DNA of 41,908 bases from Clostridiales bacterium. GTDB lineage: Bacteria > Bacillota > Clostridia > Oscillospirales > CAG-272. The translations under genes and the position numbers were made by a program. The stretch is from the NCBI GenBank assembly GCA_022791685.1, contig JAAVZO010000007.1, positions 1-41,908 of the forward strand, in the 5' to 3' direction. A model generated the notes under the pieces. That model had not been told where the DNA came from. It did no database searches and was given only the letters and a program-made list of their open reading frames with translations. Below, piece after piece: positions 16,083-23,599 of this stretch (within the stretch, counting starts at the first letter, position 1; every line of letters begins with the position of its first letter).

Positions 16083-17312
16083 TTAAAATTTTATCAATGC
16101 CGCACGTCCTGCCTCGAGCTCGACCGTGTATTGCCTATCCGCGTTGTCGGAAATAGTTTCATCGCATTCATGCTCAACAAATACGCCGTATGTTGTAAGG
16201 AGTGACATCGGCTCTTTGCTGTGAAGTGTAAATTTGTTTGAGTCGGTGAAGCTGCGGTTGACGATGTAGAAGCTGCCGTCACTAAAGCAGCCGATCACGC
16301 CGTTCTCACCGTCGATCTTGTCGATAGCTCCATAGCCGTTGAACTCCGTCGTTCCGGCTTCAGGCTCGCCGATATGGAATACCGCCGTCGAGGTCTTGTC
16401 GAAAAGATAGCGTCCGGCGCTCATTATCTCTCGATTTATCGCCTTCACGTCGTAGTAATGCTGCTGCTTTTCGCCGCTGCGATCACACATAGCGTTCGTC
16501 CACTGCCAGTGGTCGTCATGGCCGGGCTCCCAGTAGGTGAAGTAGGAAATGCGGCGCATACCGTAAGCGAGGCACATATTCGCCTCCCAGAAGAGCTCGC
16601 CGCACGTCAAATTGCGGTAAGGTCCGTGCTCGACGAGCAGCACAATGAGCATGGGGTCGATGCCGTACTTGTTCGCAATTCTACGCACGTCCTCGATATT
16701 TTCAAAGAATCCGCCGCGGTTTTCAGTCGTCTCAGCCGAAATTCGTATCAGCCGTTCCCTTTCGTCGACCGACTCGTCGATTATCTTGTTGCAGTTCTCT
16801 CTGCCGAGAAAATGGTAGTGGTCGTAGCTGATGAAGTGCGGGTCTACAACGTTTGTGAACATTTCGAGATACGACACAAAATCCGAACACCCGAGCTGCT
16901 CCGGTGTCGCATAGTTCGGGAACAGGTTTATCACAGTCTCCTTGTCGGGACTGTATCTGCGAAATCCCCTGACAATAGCTGCCAACACCGGGAACTTCGC
17001 CGCGTTCGGCTCATCGACGATATCCCATCCGGCGATGTTATCATACCCGCGATAGTCCTCCGTCACTTCCCTTGCCATAGCGTCCGCGCCTGCGATATCG
17101 TCGCTATTGTAGATCTTAGCGATACGCGAATCCCACACGACCGCACGCAGCCCGTAGTGCGCCAGCAGTGTCAGCACACGCTTGTTGGTTTCGGTATCCT
17201 CGTTGATCGGCACGAGCGTGAATCCAGCCGCCGCGATATCGGCGATGACCTCCGGCCTCTCGATAAAGTCGGTATCCGGACCGTAAAAATAGGTGATATC
17301 AAACTGCTTCAT
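16083..17312 (-). CDS. Glycoside-hydrolase-like TIM-barrel protein, family not assigned
   Basis: Cytoplasmic protein of 409 residues without a signal peptide. The N-terminal ~330 residues read as a (beta/alpha)8 barrel of the GH-A type (compare GH42, GH39 and cellulase-superfamily proteins). Candidate acid/base is Glu101 in GWDIVDEPN at the end of a strand; the nucleophile could be Glu228 (LLVEHG) or Glu262 (TYWEPG). The last ~80 residues look like a beta-sandwich domain (SMSLLTTYG-like and TVELEAGRAALIKF). Substrate is unknown. It has a good GAAAGGA ribosome binding site and its own promoter. The gene faces the AraC-type regulator and belongs to the sugar island with the binding protein. Barrel and catalytic roles are inferred from pattern only. 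Confidence 0.65.
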   Translation of the reverse strand: MKQFDITYFYGPDTDFIERPEVIADIAAAGFTLVPINEDTETNKRVLTLLAHYGLRAVVWDSRIAKIYNSDDIAGADAMAREVTEDYRGYDNIAGWDIVDEPNAAKFPVLAAIVRGFRRYSPDKETVINLFPNYATPEQLGCSDFVSYLEMFTNVVDPHFISYDHYHFLGRENCNKIIDESVDERERLIRISAETTENRGGFFENIEDVRRIANKYGIDPMLIVLLVEHGPYRNLTCGELFWEANMCLAYGMRRISYFTYWEPGHDDHWQWTNAMCDRSGEKQQHYYDVKAINREIMSAGRYLFDKTSTAVFHIGEPEAGTTEFNGYGAIDKIDGENGVIGCFSDGSFYIVNRSFTDSNKFTLHSKEPMSLLTTYGVFVEHECDETISDNADRQYTVELEAGRAALIKF

Positions 17313-17357
17313 AGGTATTTTCCTTTCGCTTTTTATTATTAGACATATTCTATTATT

Positions 17358-17386
17358 ATAATAGCATATTATCTCTGCAAATGCAA
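17358..17386 (-). promoter_or_regulatory. Candidate promoter of the TIM-barrel gene with palindrome over the -10
   Basis: On the minus strand TTGCAT (17381-17386), 17 nt, TATTAT (17358-17363). A perfect 15-bp palindrome CTATTATTATAATAG (17350-17364) covers the -10 hexamer and may be an operator, though AT-rich palindromes also arise by chance. Confidence 0.5.
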
Positions 17387-17412
17387 GTACTTTTTAATAT
17401 TTGCGAAAAATA

Positions 17413-17441
17413 TTGACATTTCATATGATATGTGGTATACT
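17413..17441 (+). promoter_or_regulatory. Consensus sigma-A promoter of the cobalamin riboswitch transcript
   Basis: TTGACA (17413-17418), 17 nt, TATACT (17436-17441). The start would be near 17448, about 20 nt before the riboswitch aptamer. It is divergent from the TIM-barrel promoter. Confidence 0.75.
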
Positions 17442-17464
17442 ATTAGATGAAGATAATTTAATAT

Positions 17465-17603
17465 CGCCGCAGTTTTGGTTATGCTGCTTGATTCATTCAG
17501 CAGCATATTAGAGGGAAGTTCGGTGAAAATCCGTCGCAACCGCCATTACCGTAATTACTGCTTTTGCAGTTTAAGTCGGAATACTCACCAGCATGCGGGG
17601 TCA
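17465..17603 (+). promoter_or_regulatory. Cobalamin riboswitch aptamer
   Basis: The conserved cobalamin core is readable in order: an opening hairpin ATGCTGCT/AGCAGCAT (17481-17488 with 17499-17506), GAGGGAA (17511-17517), CGGTGAAAATCCG (17521-17533), a CCGCC...GTAA segment (17540-17554), a perfect ACTGC-TTTT-GCAGT hairpin (17557-17570) and the 3' core AAGTCGGAATACTCACC (17573-17589). CCGC in the middle loop can pair with GCGG at 17595-17598, as in the usual kissing-loop. It is compact and lacks the extra P8-P12 arm of the large class. An intrinsic terminator follows at once, so ligand would be expected to switch transcription off. No B12 synthesis or transport gene lies downstream. The motifs are observed; a covariance-model score was not computed. 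Confidence 0.8.
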
Positions 17604-17628
17604 CCGATATTTATATCGGAACATTTTT
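17604..17628 (+). terminator. Intrinsic terminator of the cobalamin riboswitch
   Basis: CCGATAT (17604-17610) pairs with ATATCGG (17613-17619), followed by AACATTTTT. It lies directly after the aptamer's 3' core, the usual place for the expression platform. Confidence 0.65.
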
Positions 17629-17765
17629 GGGTAAATATTGAAAATATCGCTATATCGATACTTTTGATAATTGAAGAGTGCAGCCGTTTTACTGATCCAT
17701 GGGAGAAGTGTCGGATTTTGCGCTTTGGCTTGATTAAGCTTTCCCCATTGGGTTTTATTACGCTG
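17629..17765 (+). other. Untranslated spacer between two terminators, unexplained
   Basis: No plausible coding frame or ribosome binding site was found here. The stretch has several short self-complementary parts (GCCG...CGGATTT, CCATGG, CCCATTGGG) and reads more like structured leader RNA than like decayed coding sequence. It may be part of the riboswitch expression platform, a second regulatory RNA or the scar of a deleted gene. I see no recognisable RNA family in it. Confidence 0.4.
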
Positions 17766-17806
17766 CGCTTTTGCTTGACTTTGGTCGGGCAAAAGCGTTT
17801 TTATTT
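17766..17806 (+). terminator. Second intrinsic terminator before the HNH-repeat gene
   Basis: CGCTTTTGC (17766-17774) pairs perfectly with GCAAAAGCG (17789-17797), loop of 14 nt, followed by TTTTTATTT. It ends exactly at the ribosome binding site of the next gene, so that gene would be expressed only through readthrough or antitermination, or from an unseen promoter. Confidence 0.7.
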
Positions 17807-17824
17807 GGAAGGAAGGCTTTCGCT

Positions 17825-18136
17825 ATTAAAGGAAAATACGACCGTGAATCTGCCATAGTGCTGCTAAAAAATAAATATGCTCAGCTTGAAGCTGTCGGAG
17901 AGCCGCGCTACCCTAAACGTTCGGACTTCACTAATGAGGAAGTCATAGCGATAAAAGCCTTTCTCGGACCGTGGCCGCGCGCGCTCGAGGCTGCCGGACT
18001 GAAGCCTGTGCGTGACGATGAGCACGAAAAACGTCAGCGTGATAAGCGTATCCGCGCAAAACGTAGGCGCACGGAGGCAAAAATCGCAAAAAAGAAGGAC
18101 AACAAACTTACGGACACTGCCAAGAACCGATCATAG
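17825..18136 (+). CDS. Homing-endonuclease-associated-repeat (HNH_repeat type) small protein, probable AUU start
   Basis: A basic protein of about 103 residues. Its core, SDFTNEEVIAIKAFLGPWP followed by RALEAAGLKP, matches the helical repeat found with HNH and homing endonucleases (HNH_repeat), here without any nuclease domain. The C-terminal ~40 residues are almost all Lys, Arg, Asp and Glu (coiled, probably nucleic-acid binding). Similar free-standing proteins are familiar from Oscillospirales, with unknown function. No in-frame ATG or GTG precedes the conserved start of the domain. The best ribosome binding site, GGAAGGAAGG (17807-17816), is 8 nt before an ATT codon at 17825, so AUU is the likely start. 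The in-frame TTG at 17771 lies inside the terminator hairpin. It sits downstream of the cobalamin riboswitch and converges with dinB. Confidence 0.7.
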   Translation: MKGKYDRESAIVLLKNKYAQLEAVGEPRYPKRSDFTNEEVIAIKAFLGPWPRALEAAGLKPVRDDEHEKRQRDKRIRAKRRRTEAKIAKKKDNKLTDTAKNRS

Positions 18137-18167
18137 CGTGAATGCGGTAATCGGCTGTGATCCTCGC

Positions 18168-19445
18168 TTATTTCTCGTCGAGCTCCCTTCCCATCTCCTC
18201 GAGCTTAGCGCGGTATTTGCGCCCAACTTCGAGCTCAGACTTGCACACTCTGCCGCGCGTTATCATATCTGAGCCATATCGGCTGCGTATCATGTCCACC
18301 GCATGGTCAAGCGCACGCGAACGCTCACGCCGTTCCTCGCTCTTCTCATCATCGAACAGCGTCAGCTGCACCATCCGCTCTCGCGTCAAGTCGGTAAGCG
18401 CAACGCCAAGCAGTCTCAGTGGTGTGCGGCTGTCCCACAATTCATCGAACAGGCGTTTAGTAATTTCATATATTTCCGAGGTGATATCTGTCGCCTCGGA
18501 TAATTTTCGTTGGTGCGAGCGATTCTTGAAGTCGTTCGAGCGAATCGTCACTGCAACACAAGTGCAGTATTGTGAGTCGGCGCGCATCCGTGCAGTGACA
18601 CTATCGACGAGCGCGAGCAGTACGCCATGCGCCGACTCGCGGTCAGTTATGTCGGACGCTACAGTCGTAGATATACTAAATCCCTTCGTTTCGGGCGATT
18701 CTTCAAGCACCGGAGAATCGTCGATACCGTTCGCGTAGTCGTAGATCATCCGCCCGAGCTTGTCGCCTACAAGGTACTGTACCGCTTCGACTCCACAGCG
18801 TGCAAGAATGCCGATAGTGCTGATTCCGGCACGTTCGAGCCGTTCAGCAGTCGAATGCCCGATACCGAATAATTCGCGCACCGGAAGCTGCCACATCTTC
18901 TGTTCAATCTCATTTGTAAATAATGTGTGAACTTTGTCCGGCTTCTCGAAATCGCTTGCCATTTTCGCAAGCAGCCGATTTGAGCCAATACCGATATTGA
19001 CCGTGAAACCAAGCTTATCGCGGATCTTGTCCTTGATCTCATGCGCAGTAGCGATAGGGTCGGGATAGACTCGCTCAGTTCCAGTCATGTCAAGGAAGCA
19101 TTCGTCGATCGAGTACTTCTCGACAATCGGCGCATACTCGCGACAGATGTCCATAAATGCGTGTGACGATGTCTCGTACAGCTTAAAATTCGGGCGCGCA
19201 AGCTGTAATTTCGGACATTTTCGCAGTGCCGCCGCTATCGGCTCGCCAGTTTTTACACCGTATTTCTTCGCTGGAATCGACTTTGCGAGTATGACTCCGG
19301 TTCGTTTTTCTGGGTCTCCGCCGATTGCCGAAGGTACAAGCCTAAGGTCAGGCTCACCAAGCTTGACCCTCCGCGCCGCCTCCCAAGACAGAAACGCGCT
19401 GTTCACATCGACGTGGAACACCAGACGTTTATTTGTATCGCTCAC
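18168..19445 (-). CDS. dinB: DNA polymerase IV (Y family)
   Basis: Error-prone translesion DNA polymerase of about 425 residues. Palm and finger motifs are intact: the first metal aspartate in FHVDVNSAFLSWEA and the DE pair in YSIDECFLDMTG. The thumb helix-hairpin-helix is around ELFGIGHSTAERLERAGI, and a little-finger domain with a long charged C-terminal tail follows. The GTG at 19445 is chosen: GGGAG lies 9 nt before it, whereas it directly abuts the ATG at 19454, and the promoter at 19476-19504 excludes the longer frame up to 19550. The gene is divergent from sbcD. A full SOS box was not found; the sequence at 19461-19474 only resembles one half-site. Confidence 0.94.
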   Translation of the reverse strand: MSDTNKRLVFHVDVNSAFLSWEAARRVKLGEPDLRLVPSAIGGDPEKRTGVILAKSIPAKKYGVKTGEPIAAALRKCPKLQLARPNFKLYETSSHAFMDICREYAPIVEKYSIDECFLDMTGTERVYPDPIATAHEIKDKIRDKLGFTVNIGIGSNRLLAKMASDFEKPDKVHTLFTNEIEQKMWQLPVRELFGIGHSTAERLERAGISTIGILARCGVEAVQYLVGDKLGRMIYDYANGIDDSPVLEESPETKGFSISTTVASDITDRESAHGVLLALVDSVTARMRADSQYCTCVAVTIRSNDFKNRSHQRKLSEATDITSEIYEITKRLFDELWDSRTPLRLLGVALTDLTRERMVQLTLFDDEKSEERRERSRALDHAVDMIRSRYGSDMITRGRVCKSELEVGRKYRAKLEEMGRELDEK

Positions 19446-19475
19446 TTCAATCATCTCCCGAACATTTGTAACTAT

Positions 19476-19504
19476 ATTATACTCCTTTTTCGTCCGCTTG
19501 TCAA
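19476..19504 (-). promoter_or_regulatory. Consensus sigma-A promoter of dinB
   Basis: On the minus strand TTGACA (19499-19504), 17 nt, TATAAT (19476-19481): a perfect consensus. It fixes the dinB start downstream of ~19468. Confidence 0.8.
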
Positions 19505-19533
19505 GAGGGGCGATAAAATTTACATACGATGTA

Positions 19534-19562
19534 TTGCTATCGAATAGCAAATCTGGTATAAT
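19534..19562 (+). promoter_or_regulatory. sbcDC promoter with inverted repeat over the -35
   Basis: TTGCTA (19534-19539), 17 nt, TATAAT (19557-19562). A perfect inverted repeat TTGCTAT-CGA-ATAGCAA (19534-19550) covers the -35 and part of the spacer, the position of a repressor operator. The repressor is not identified. Confidence 0.65.
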
Positions 19563-19594
19563 TATTTTACTATTTTATAAAAGGATTCATAATA

Positions 19595-20725
19595 ATGAAA
19601 TTTTTCCATCTGTCGGACCTTCATCTCGGTAAGCGGATGAACGAATACTCGCTTGCCGAAGATCAGGCGCATATATTAAATGAAATAATCAAGCTCGCCG
19701 ATACCGAATCGCCCGACGCGGTCGTTATAGCCGGCGATATTTACGATAAGTCGCAGCCATCCGCTGAAGCCGTGCGGCTTTTCGACGAATTTCTCTGTGC
19801 GCTATCAAGCCGAAAGATCCAGATTTTCGCGATAAGCGGAAACCATGACTCTCCAGAGCGCGTGGCATTCGGCGGACGGCTAATGACTTCGAGCGGCGTG
19901 TATCTGTCTCCGGTGTACGACGGAAACGTGCAGCCGATAAAGCTTGAAGATATGCACGGCTCGGTGAATTTTTACCTGCTTCCATTCATTCGTCCGATAA
20001 ATGTGCGGTGCTGCTTCCCTGACGCGAAAATAGAGTCCTACACCGATGCGCTGCGAGTCGCGATAGCTGAAATGCAGGTAGATATGAACGAGCGAAATGT
20101 GCTGATAACTCACCAGTTCGTGACCGGTGCAGAACGCAGCGACTCGGAGGATGTGTCGGTTGGTGGCAGCGACAACGTCGACGCAGCAGTATTTGACGGC
20201 TTCGATTACGTTGCACTCGGTCATATCCACCGCCCGCAGAATGTCGGCGAGCACGCCCGTTACTGCGGAACACCGTTGAAATATTCCTTTTCTGAGGCAA
20301 ATCAGGAAAAATCTGTAACTGTGGTCGAATTGGCTGACAAAGGTAATTCATCTATTCGAACAATTCCACTGAAGCCGCTGCGTGAACTTGTCGAATTGCG
20401 CGGAAGCTACGACGAGCTGACACTGCGCGATTTTTACACAGGGACAAGCTATCAGGAGGATTTCGTACATATAACGCTCACCGATGAGCAGGATATTCCC
20501 GACGCAATTGGCAAACTGCGGACTATTTACCACAATTTGATGAAGCTCGACTACGATAATATTCGCACGCGCAGCAGCAATTCCGATGTACTCGTGCCGC
20601 TCGAAAGCCGCTCGCCGCTTGGGCTATTCGACGACTTCTACACGGCGCAGAACGGTCAGCCGATGTCAGACGAGCAGCGTGGATTTATGCTTGAATTGAT
20701 CGAGAAAATCTGGGAGGTGAGGTGA
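19595..20725 (+). CDS. sbcD: Exonuclease SbcCD, nuclease subunit SbcD
   Basis: Mre11-type metallophosphoesterase nuclease of 376 residues that processes hairpins and DNA ends with SbcC. Metal-site motifs are intact: SDLHLGK (7-13), AGDIYDKS (46-53), SGNHDS (81-86), ITHQF near residue 170 and LGHIHRP near residue 210, followed by the capping domain. AAAAGGA lies 8-9 nt before the ATG. The stop is 4 nt before the sbcC ATG, so the two are cotranscribed and coupled. Confidence 0.96.
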   Translation: MKFFHLSDLHLGKRMNEYSLAEDQAHILNEIIKLADTESPDAVVIAGDIYDKSQPSAEAVRLFDEFLCALSSRKIQIFAISGNHDSPERVAFGGRLMTSSGVYLSPVYDGNVQPIKLEDMHGSVNFYLLPFIRPINVRCCFPDAKIESYTDALRVAIAEMQVDMNERNVLITHQFVTGAERSDSEDVSVGGSDNVDAAVFDGFDYVALGHIHRPQNVGEHARYCGTPLKYSFSEANQEKSVTVVELADKGNSSIRTIPLKPLRELVELRGSYDELTLRDFYTGTSYQEDFVHITLTDEQDIPDAIGKLRTIYHNLMKLDYDNIRTRSSNSDVLVPLESRSPLGLFDDFYTAQNGQPMSDEQRGFMLELIEKIWEVR

Positions 20726-20729
20726 TTTT

Positions 20730-23537
20730 ATGCGTCCAATAAAGCTTATAATTTCTGCATTCGGACCGTATGCCGGACGCTGCGAGGTAGATTTTACGCT
20801 GCTCGGACGGCGCGGACTCTACCTGATAACTGGCGATACCGGTGCGGGCAAGACAACGATATTCGACGCGATAACCTTCGCACTCTACGGAGAGGCGAGC
20901 ACAAGCAGCCGCGACGCGTCGATGCTGCGCTCGTCCTACGCGTCGCCCGACACGCCAACGGAGGTCGAGCTGACCTTTGACTACAACGAAAAAACTTACG
21001 TTTTGCGACGCAATCCCGAGTACGAGCGACCGTCAAAGCGCGGCGACGGCGTGACGGTCCAGCGTGCCGACGCGACCCTGATATGCCCCGACGGAAGAAT
21101 AATATCGAAAGCGAAAGAAGTCACGAAAGCGGTCTGCGAGCTCATTGGGATCGACCGCGGACAATTCCTGCAAATCGCGATGATCGCGCAGGGTGAATTC
21201 ATGAAGCTGCTGCTCGCACCGACTGAGGAGCGTATCAAAATCTTCCGGCAGCTGTTCAAAACTGAGCTCTACCGTGAATTGCAAGATAAGCTAAAGTTTG
21301 AATCCGGCAGGCTGCGTGACAGCTGCGAAGCGGCGAATAGCAGCGTGAAACAGTACGTCGCCGGAATAGTTGCTGACCCTACCGACCGACTCGCCGAATC
21401 ACTCGAATCCGCCAAACGCGGTGAGCTTCCGATTGCTGAGATCATCGCGCTGCTTGAAGAGCTTATCGCACGCGACACCGACATTTCAAATGAGCTGAAT
21501 GGCAATTTCGACGAGATAGAACGCCAGCTTGAAGCGGCAAATACCAAACTTGGACGCGCCGCCGAGTACGCCAAAGCGGGGGCAGAGTTTGATAAAGCGA
21601 ACCGTGAGCTGAACGAAAAGCGCGCGAAGCTTACATTGCTTGCCGCGCAGTACGAGCGGCAGAAGGCACGTCAACCCGAGGCAGACAAGCTCGCCGAGCG
21701 CGCTGTACTGCTTGAACGAGAGCTTGCACGTTACGATGAGCTCGACACGAAAAAGTCAGCATTTACGGCGCTTGACGGCAAATTGGCCGCCGACCGCGAG
21801 CAGTACGATAAAAAATCGCGAACGCTGCAAAAGTCTTATGCACTGCTCGAGCAATTAAAAACCGAACTTCAATCGCTCGACAATGCAGGTGAGAAACGCG
21901 AGAAGCTGCGGAGCGAGATCGAGCTTGAATCGAAGCGTGGTGAGCGGCTGAAAGCGCTTAGCGAAATGCTGAACGACTACTCGTCGCTGCAAAATAAACT
22001 CACCGCATCGCAAAAAAAGTACCAGCTTTCAGCCGCAGAAGCCGAGCGGATACAGAAAGATTACAATATCAAAAACCGTGCATTTCTCGATGAGCAGGCG
22101 GGAATTTTAGGTCAGCTTCTGCGCGACGGCGAACCGTGCCCGGTCTGCGGCTCCACTGCGCACCCCAAAATCGCGCTTCCCTCACCCGCCGCGCCGACCA
22201 AATCCGAGCTCGAAAAGCTCCGCGCCGACTGCGACAATGCCGCTGCCCAAGCGTCGCGTGACAGCGTAGAATGCGGTCGACTGCACGGTCAAGCGGTCAC
22301 AGCGCGCGACAATTTCATATCACAATCTTCCGAATTCATAGCCCTTCCATCGCTCGAGACAGAGCACGAAATTGACGATACATCCTCAAAGATCACCGAA
22401 CTGATACAGCTTTCCGACAACCGGTGCGCTGACCTGAAAAAACAGCTCGAAAGCGAAGAAGCGCGCGTCAAGCAGCGTGACGATACGAGTGCACGCATTC
22501 CCAAGGGCGAGCAGCTGATAAAAGCGACCGAATCCGAAATGACCAGACTCAACGCCGATATAGCAGCGTCGGTTGCACGCAGGACCGAGCTCGAAGGCAG
22601 TATCCGCGAACTCAGCTCGCAGTTGAGCTTCCCGGATAAAAAGGCAGCGTCCGCACGGCTCAATGAGATGAAGCGTGAGCGCGACCAGATAAAGCGAGAA
22701 CTTGAAGCTGCTGAGAAGGAACACAGCGAATGCGCGGCGAGCGTTATCGAGCTTGAAGGGCGGATAGCTCAGCTGCATGCACAGCTCGAAAGCGCAGAAA
22801 AGCTCGACCTCGACACGCTCACAGCTGAACGGAATGCGATAATAGCACAAAAGAATGAGCTCGCCGCTCATCGTATCAGACTTCACAGTCGGCTCGACTC
22901 GAACCGCACAGCGCTCGAAAATATCAACCGCCGTTCTGGAGAGCTCGCCGAGCTTGAAAGCAAACTAAGCTGGGTTCAGGCGCTCTCGAACACCGCGAAC
23001 GGCAATATCCGCGGGCGCGATAAGCTCATGCTCGAAACCTACGTACAGACGACCTTTTTCGACCGCATAATCGAGCGCGCAAACACGCGGTTTATGATAA
23101 TGTCAAGCGGTCAGTATGAATTGAAGCGGCGGGTCGACGCGTCGAATGCGCGCAGTCAGAGCGGTCTCGAACTCGATGTAGTCGACCACTACAACGGCAG
23201 TATCCGCAGCGTCCGCACACTGTCGGGCGGCGAATCGTTCAAAGCTTCCCTGTCACTCGCACTGGGATTGTCGGACGAAATTCAGTCGTCGGCGGGCGGA
23301 GTCAAGCTCGACACGATGTTCGTCGACGAGGGTTTTGGCTCACTCGACGAGGAATCGCTCGAACAGGCAGTGCGCGCGCTCGTCGAGCTGACTGAGGGCG
23401 ACCGGCTCGTCGGCATAATCTCGCACGTCGCCGAGCTGAAGGAAAAGATCGAGCGGCAGATCATCGTTAAAAAGGAGCGTTCCGGCGGAAGCTCGATCAA
23501 AATTATGAACGACAATACATTGCCATTCGATAATTGA
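20730..23537 (+). CDS. sbcC: Exonuclease SbcCD, ATPase subunit SbcC
   Basis: Rad50-like SMC ATPase of 935 residues. Walker A GDTGAGKT is at 35-42 and a Q-loop AQGEF near residue 155. Two long antiparallel coiled coils (about 180-460 and 490-750) flank the zinc hook, CPVC at Cys470-Cys473. The ABC signature LSGGES is at 831-836, Walker B with VDEG at 865-868 (Asp866-Glu867), and the switch histidine in GIISHV near residue 892. All catalytic parts are present. The AGGTGAGG ribosome binding site overlaps the end of sbcD. Confidence 0.96.
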   Translation: MRPIKLIISAFGPYAGRCEVDFTLLGRRGLYLITGDTGAGKTTIFDAITFALYGEASTSSRDASMLRSSYASPDTPTEVELTFDYNEKTYVLRRNPEYERPSKRGDGVTVQRADATLICPDGRIISKAKEVTKAVCELIGIDRGQFLQIAMIAQGEFMKLLLAPTEERIKIFRQLFKTELYRELQDKLKFESGRLRDSCEAANSSVKQYVAGIVADPTDRLAESLESAKRGELPIAEIIALLEELIARDTDISNELNGNFDEIERQLEAANTKLGRAAEYAKAGAEFDKANRELNEKRAKLTLLAAQYERQKARQPEADKLAERAVLLERELARYDELDTKKSAFTALDGKLAADREQYDKKSRTLQKSYALLEQLKTELQSLDNAGEKREKLRSEIELESKRGERLKALSEMLNDYSSLQNKLTASQKKYQLSAAEAERIQKDYNIKNRAFLDEQAGILGQLLRDGEPCPVCGSTAHPKIALPSPAAPTKSELEKLRADCDNAAAQASRDSVECGRLHGQAVTARDNFISQSSEFIALPSLETEHEIDDTSSKITELIQLSDNRCADLKKQLESEEARVKQRDDTSARIPKGEQLIKATESEMTRLNADIAASVARRTELEGSIRELSSQLSFPDKKAASARLNEMKRERDQIKRELEAAEKEHSECAASVIELEGRIAQLHAQLESAEKLDLDTLTAERNAIIAQKNELAAHRIRLHSRLDSNRTALENINRRSGELAELESKLSWVQALSNTANGNIRGRDKLMLETYVQTTFFDRIIERANTRFMIMSSGQYELKRRVDASNARSQSGLELDVVDHYNGSIRSVRTLSGGESFKASLSLALGLSDEIQSSAGGVKLDTMFVDEGFGSLDEESLEQAVRALVELTEGDRLVGIISHVAELKEKIERQIIVKKERSGGSSIKIMNDNTLPFDN

Positions 23538-23548
23538 ACGGCAATGTA

Positions 23549-23597
23549 AAAAAATCAGCATATCCATGCCATAATTTCATGAATATGCTGATTTTTT
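23549..23597. terminator. Bidirectional terminator between sbcC and the second sugar-binding-protein gene
   Basis: AAAAAATCAGCATAT (23549-23563) pairs perfectly over 15 bp with ATATGCTGATTTTTT (23583-23597). The A-tract on one side and the T-tract on the other give a U-tract in both directions, ending convergent genes. Confidence 0.85.
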
Positions 23598-23599
23598 AA

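Noticed and set aside
16374-17342. 322-codon open frame on the plus strand opposite the TIM-barrel gene
   Set aside because: Antisense shadow: low-complexity translation, no motifs, and it ends in the promoter region of the real gene.
17771-17824. TTG start giving 18 extra residues on the HNH-repeat protein
   Set aside because: The TTG is inside the left arm of a strong terminator hairpin and has no ribosome binding site.
17475-17858. 127-codon open frame on the plus strand through the riboswitch
   Set aside because: It runs through the aptamer and both terminators, and its translation resembles no protein family.
19461-19474. SOS (LexA) box upstream of dinB
   Set aside because: Only one GTTC half-site is present; the second half differs at two of four bases, so it is not called.
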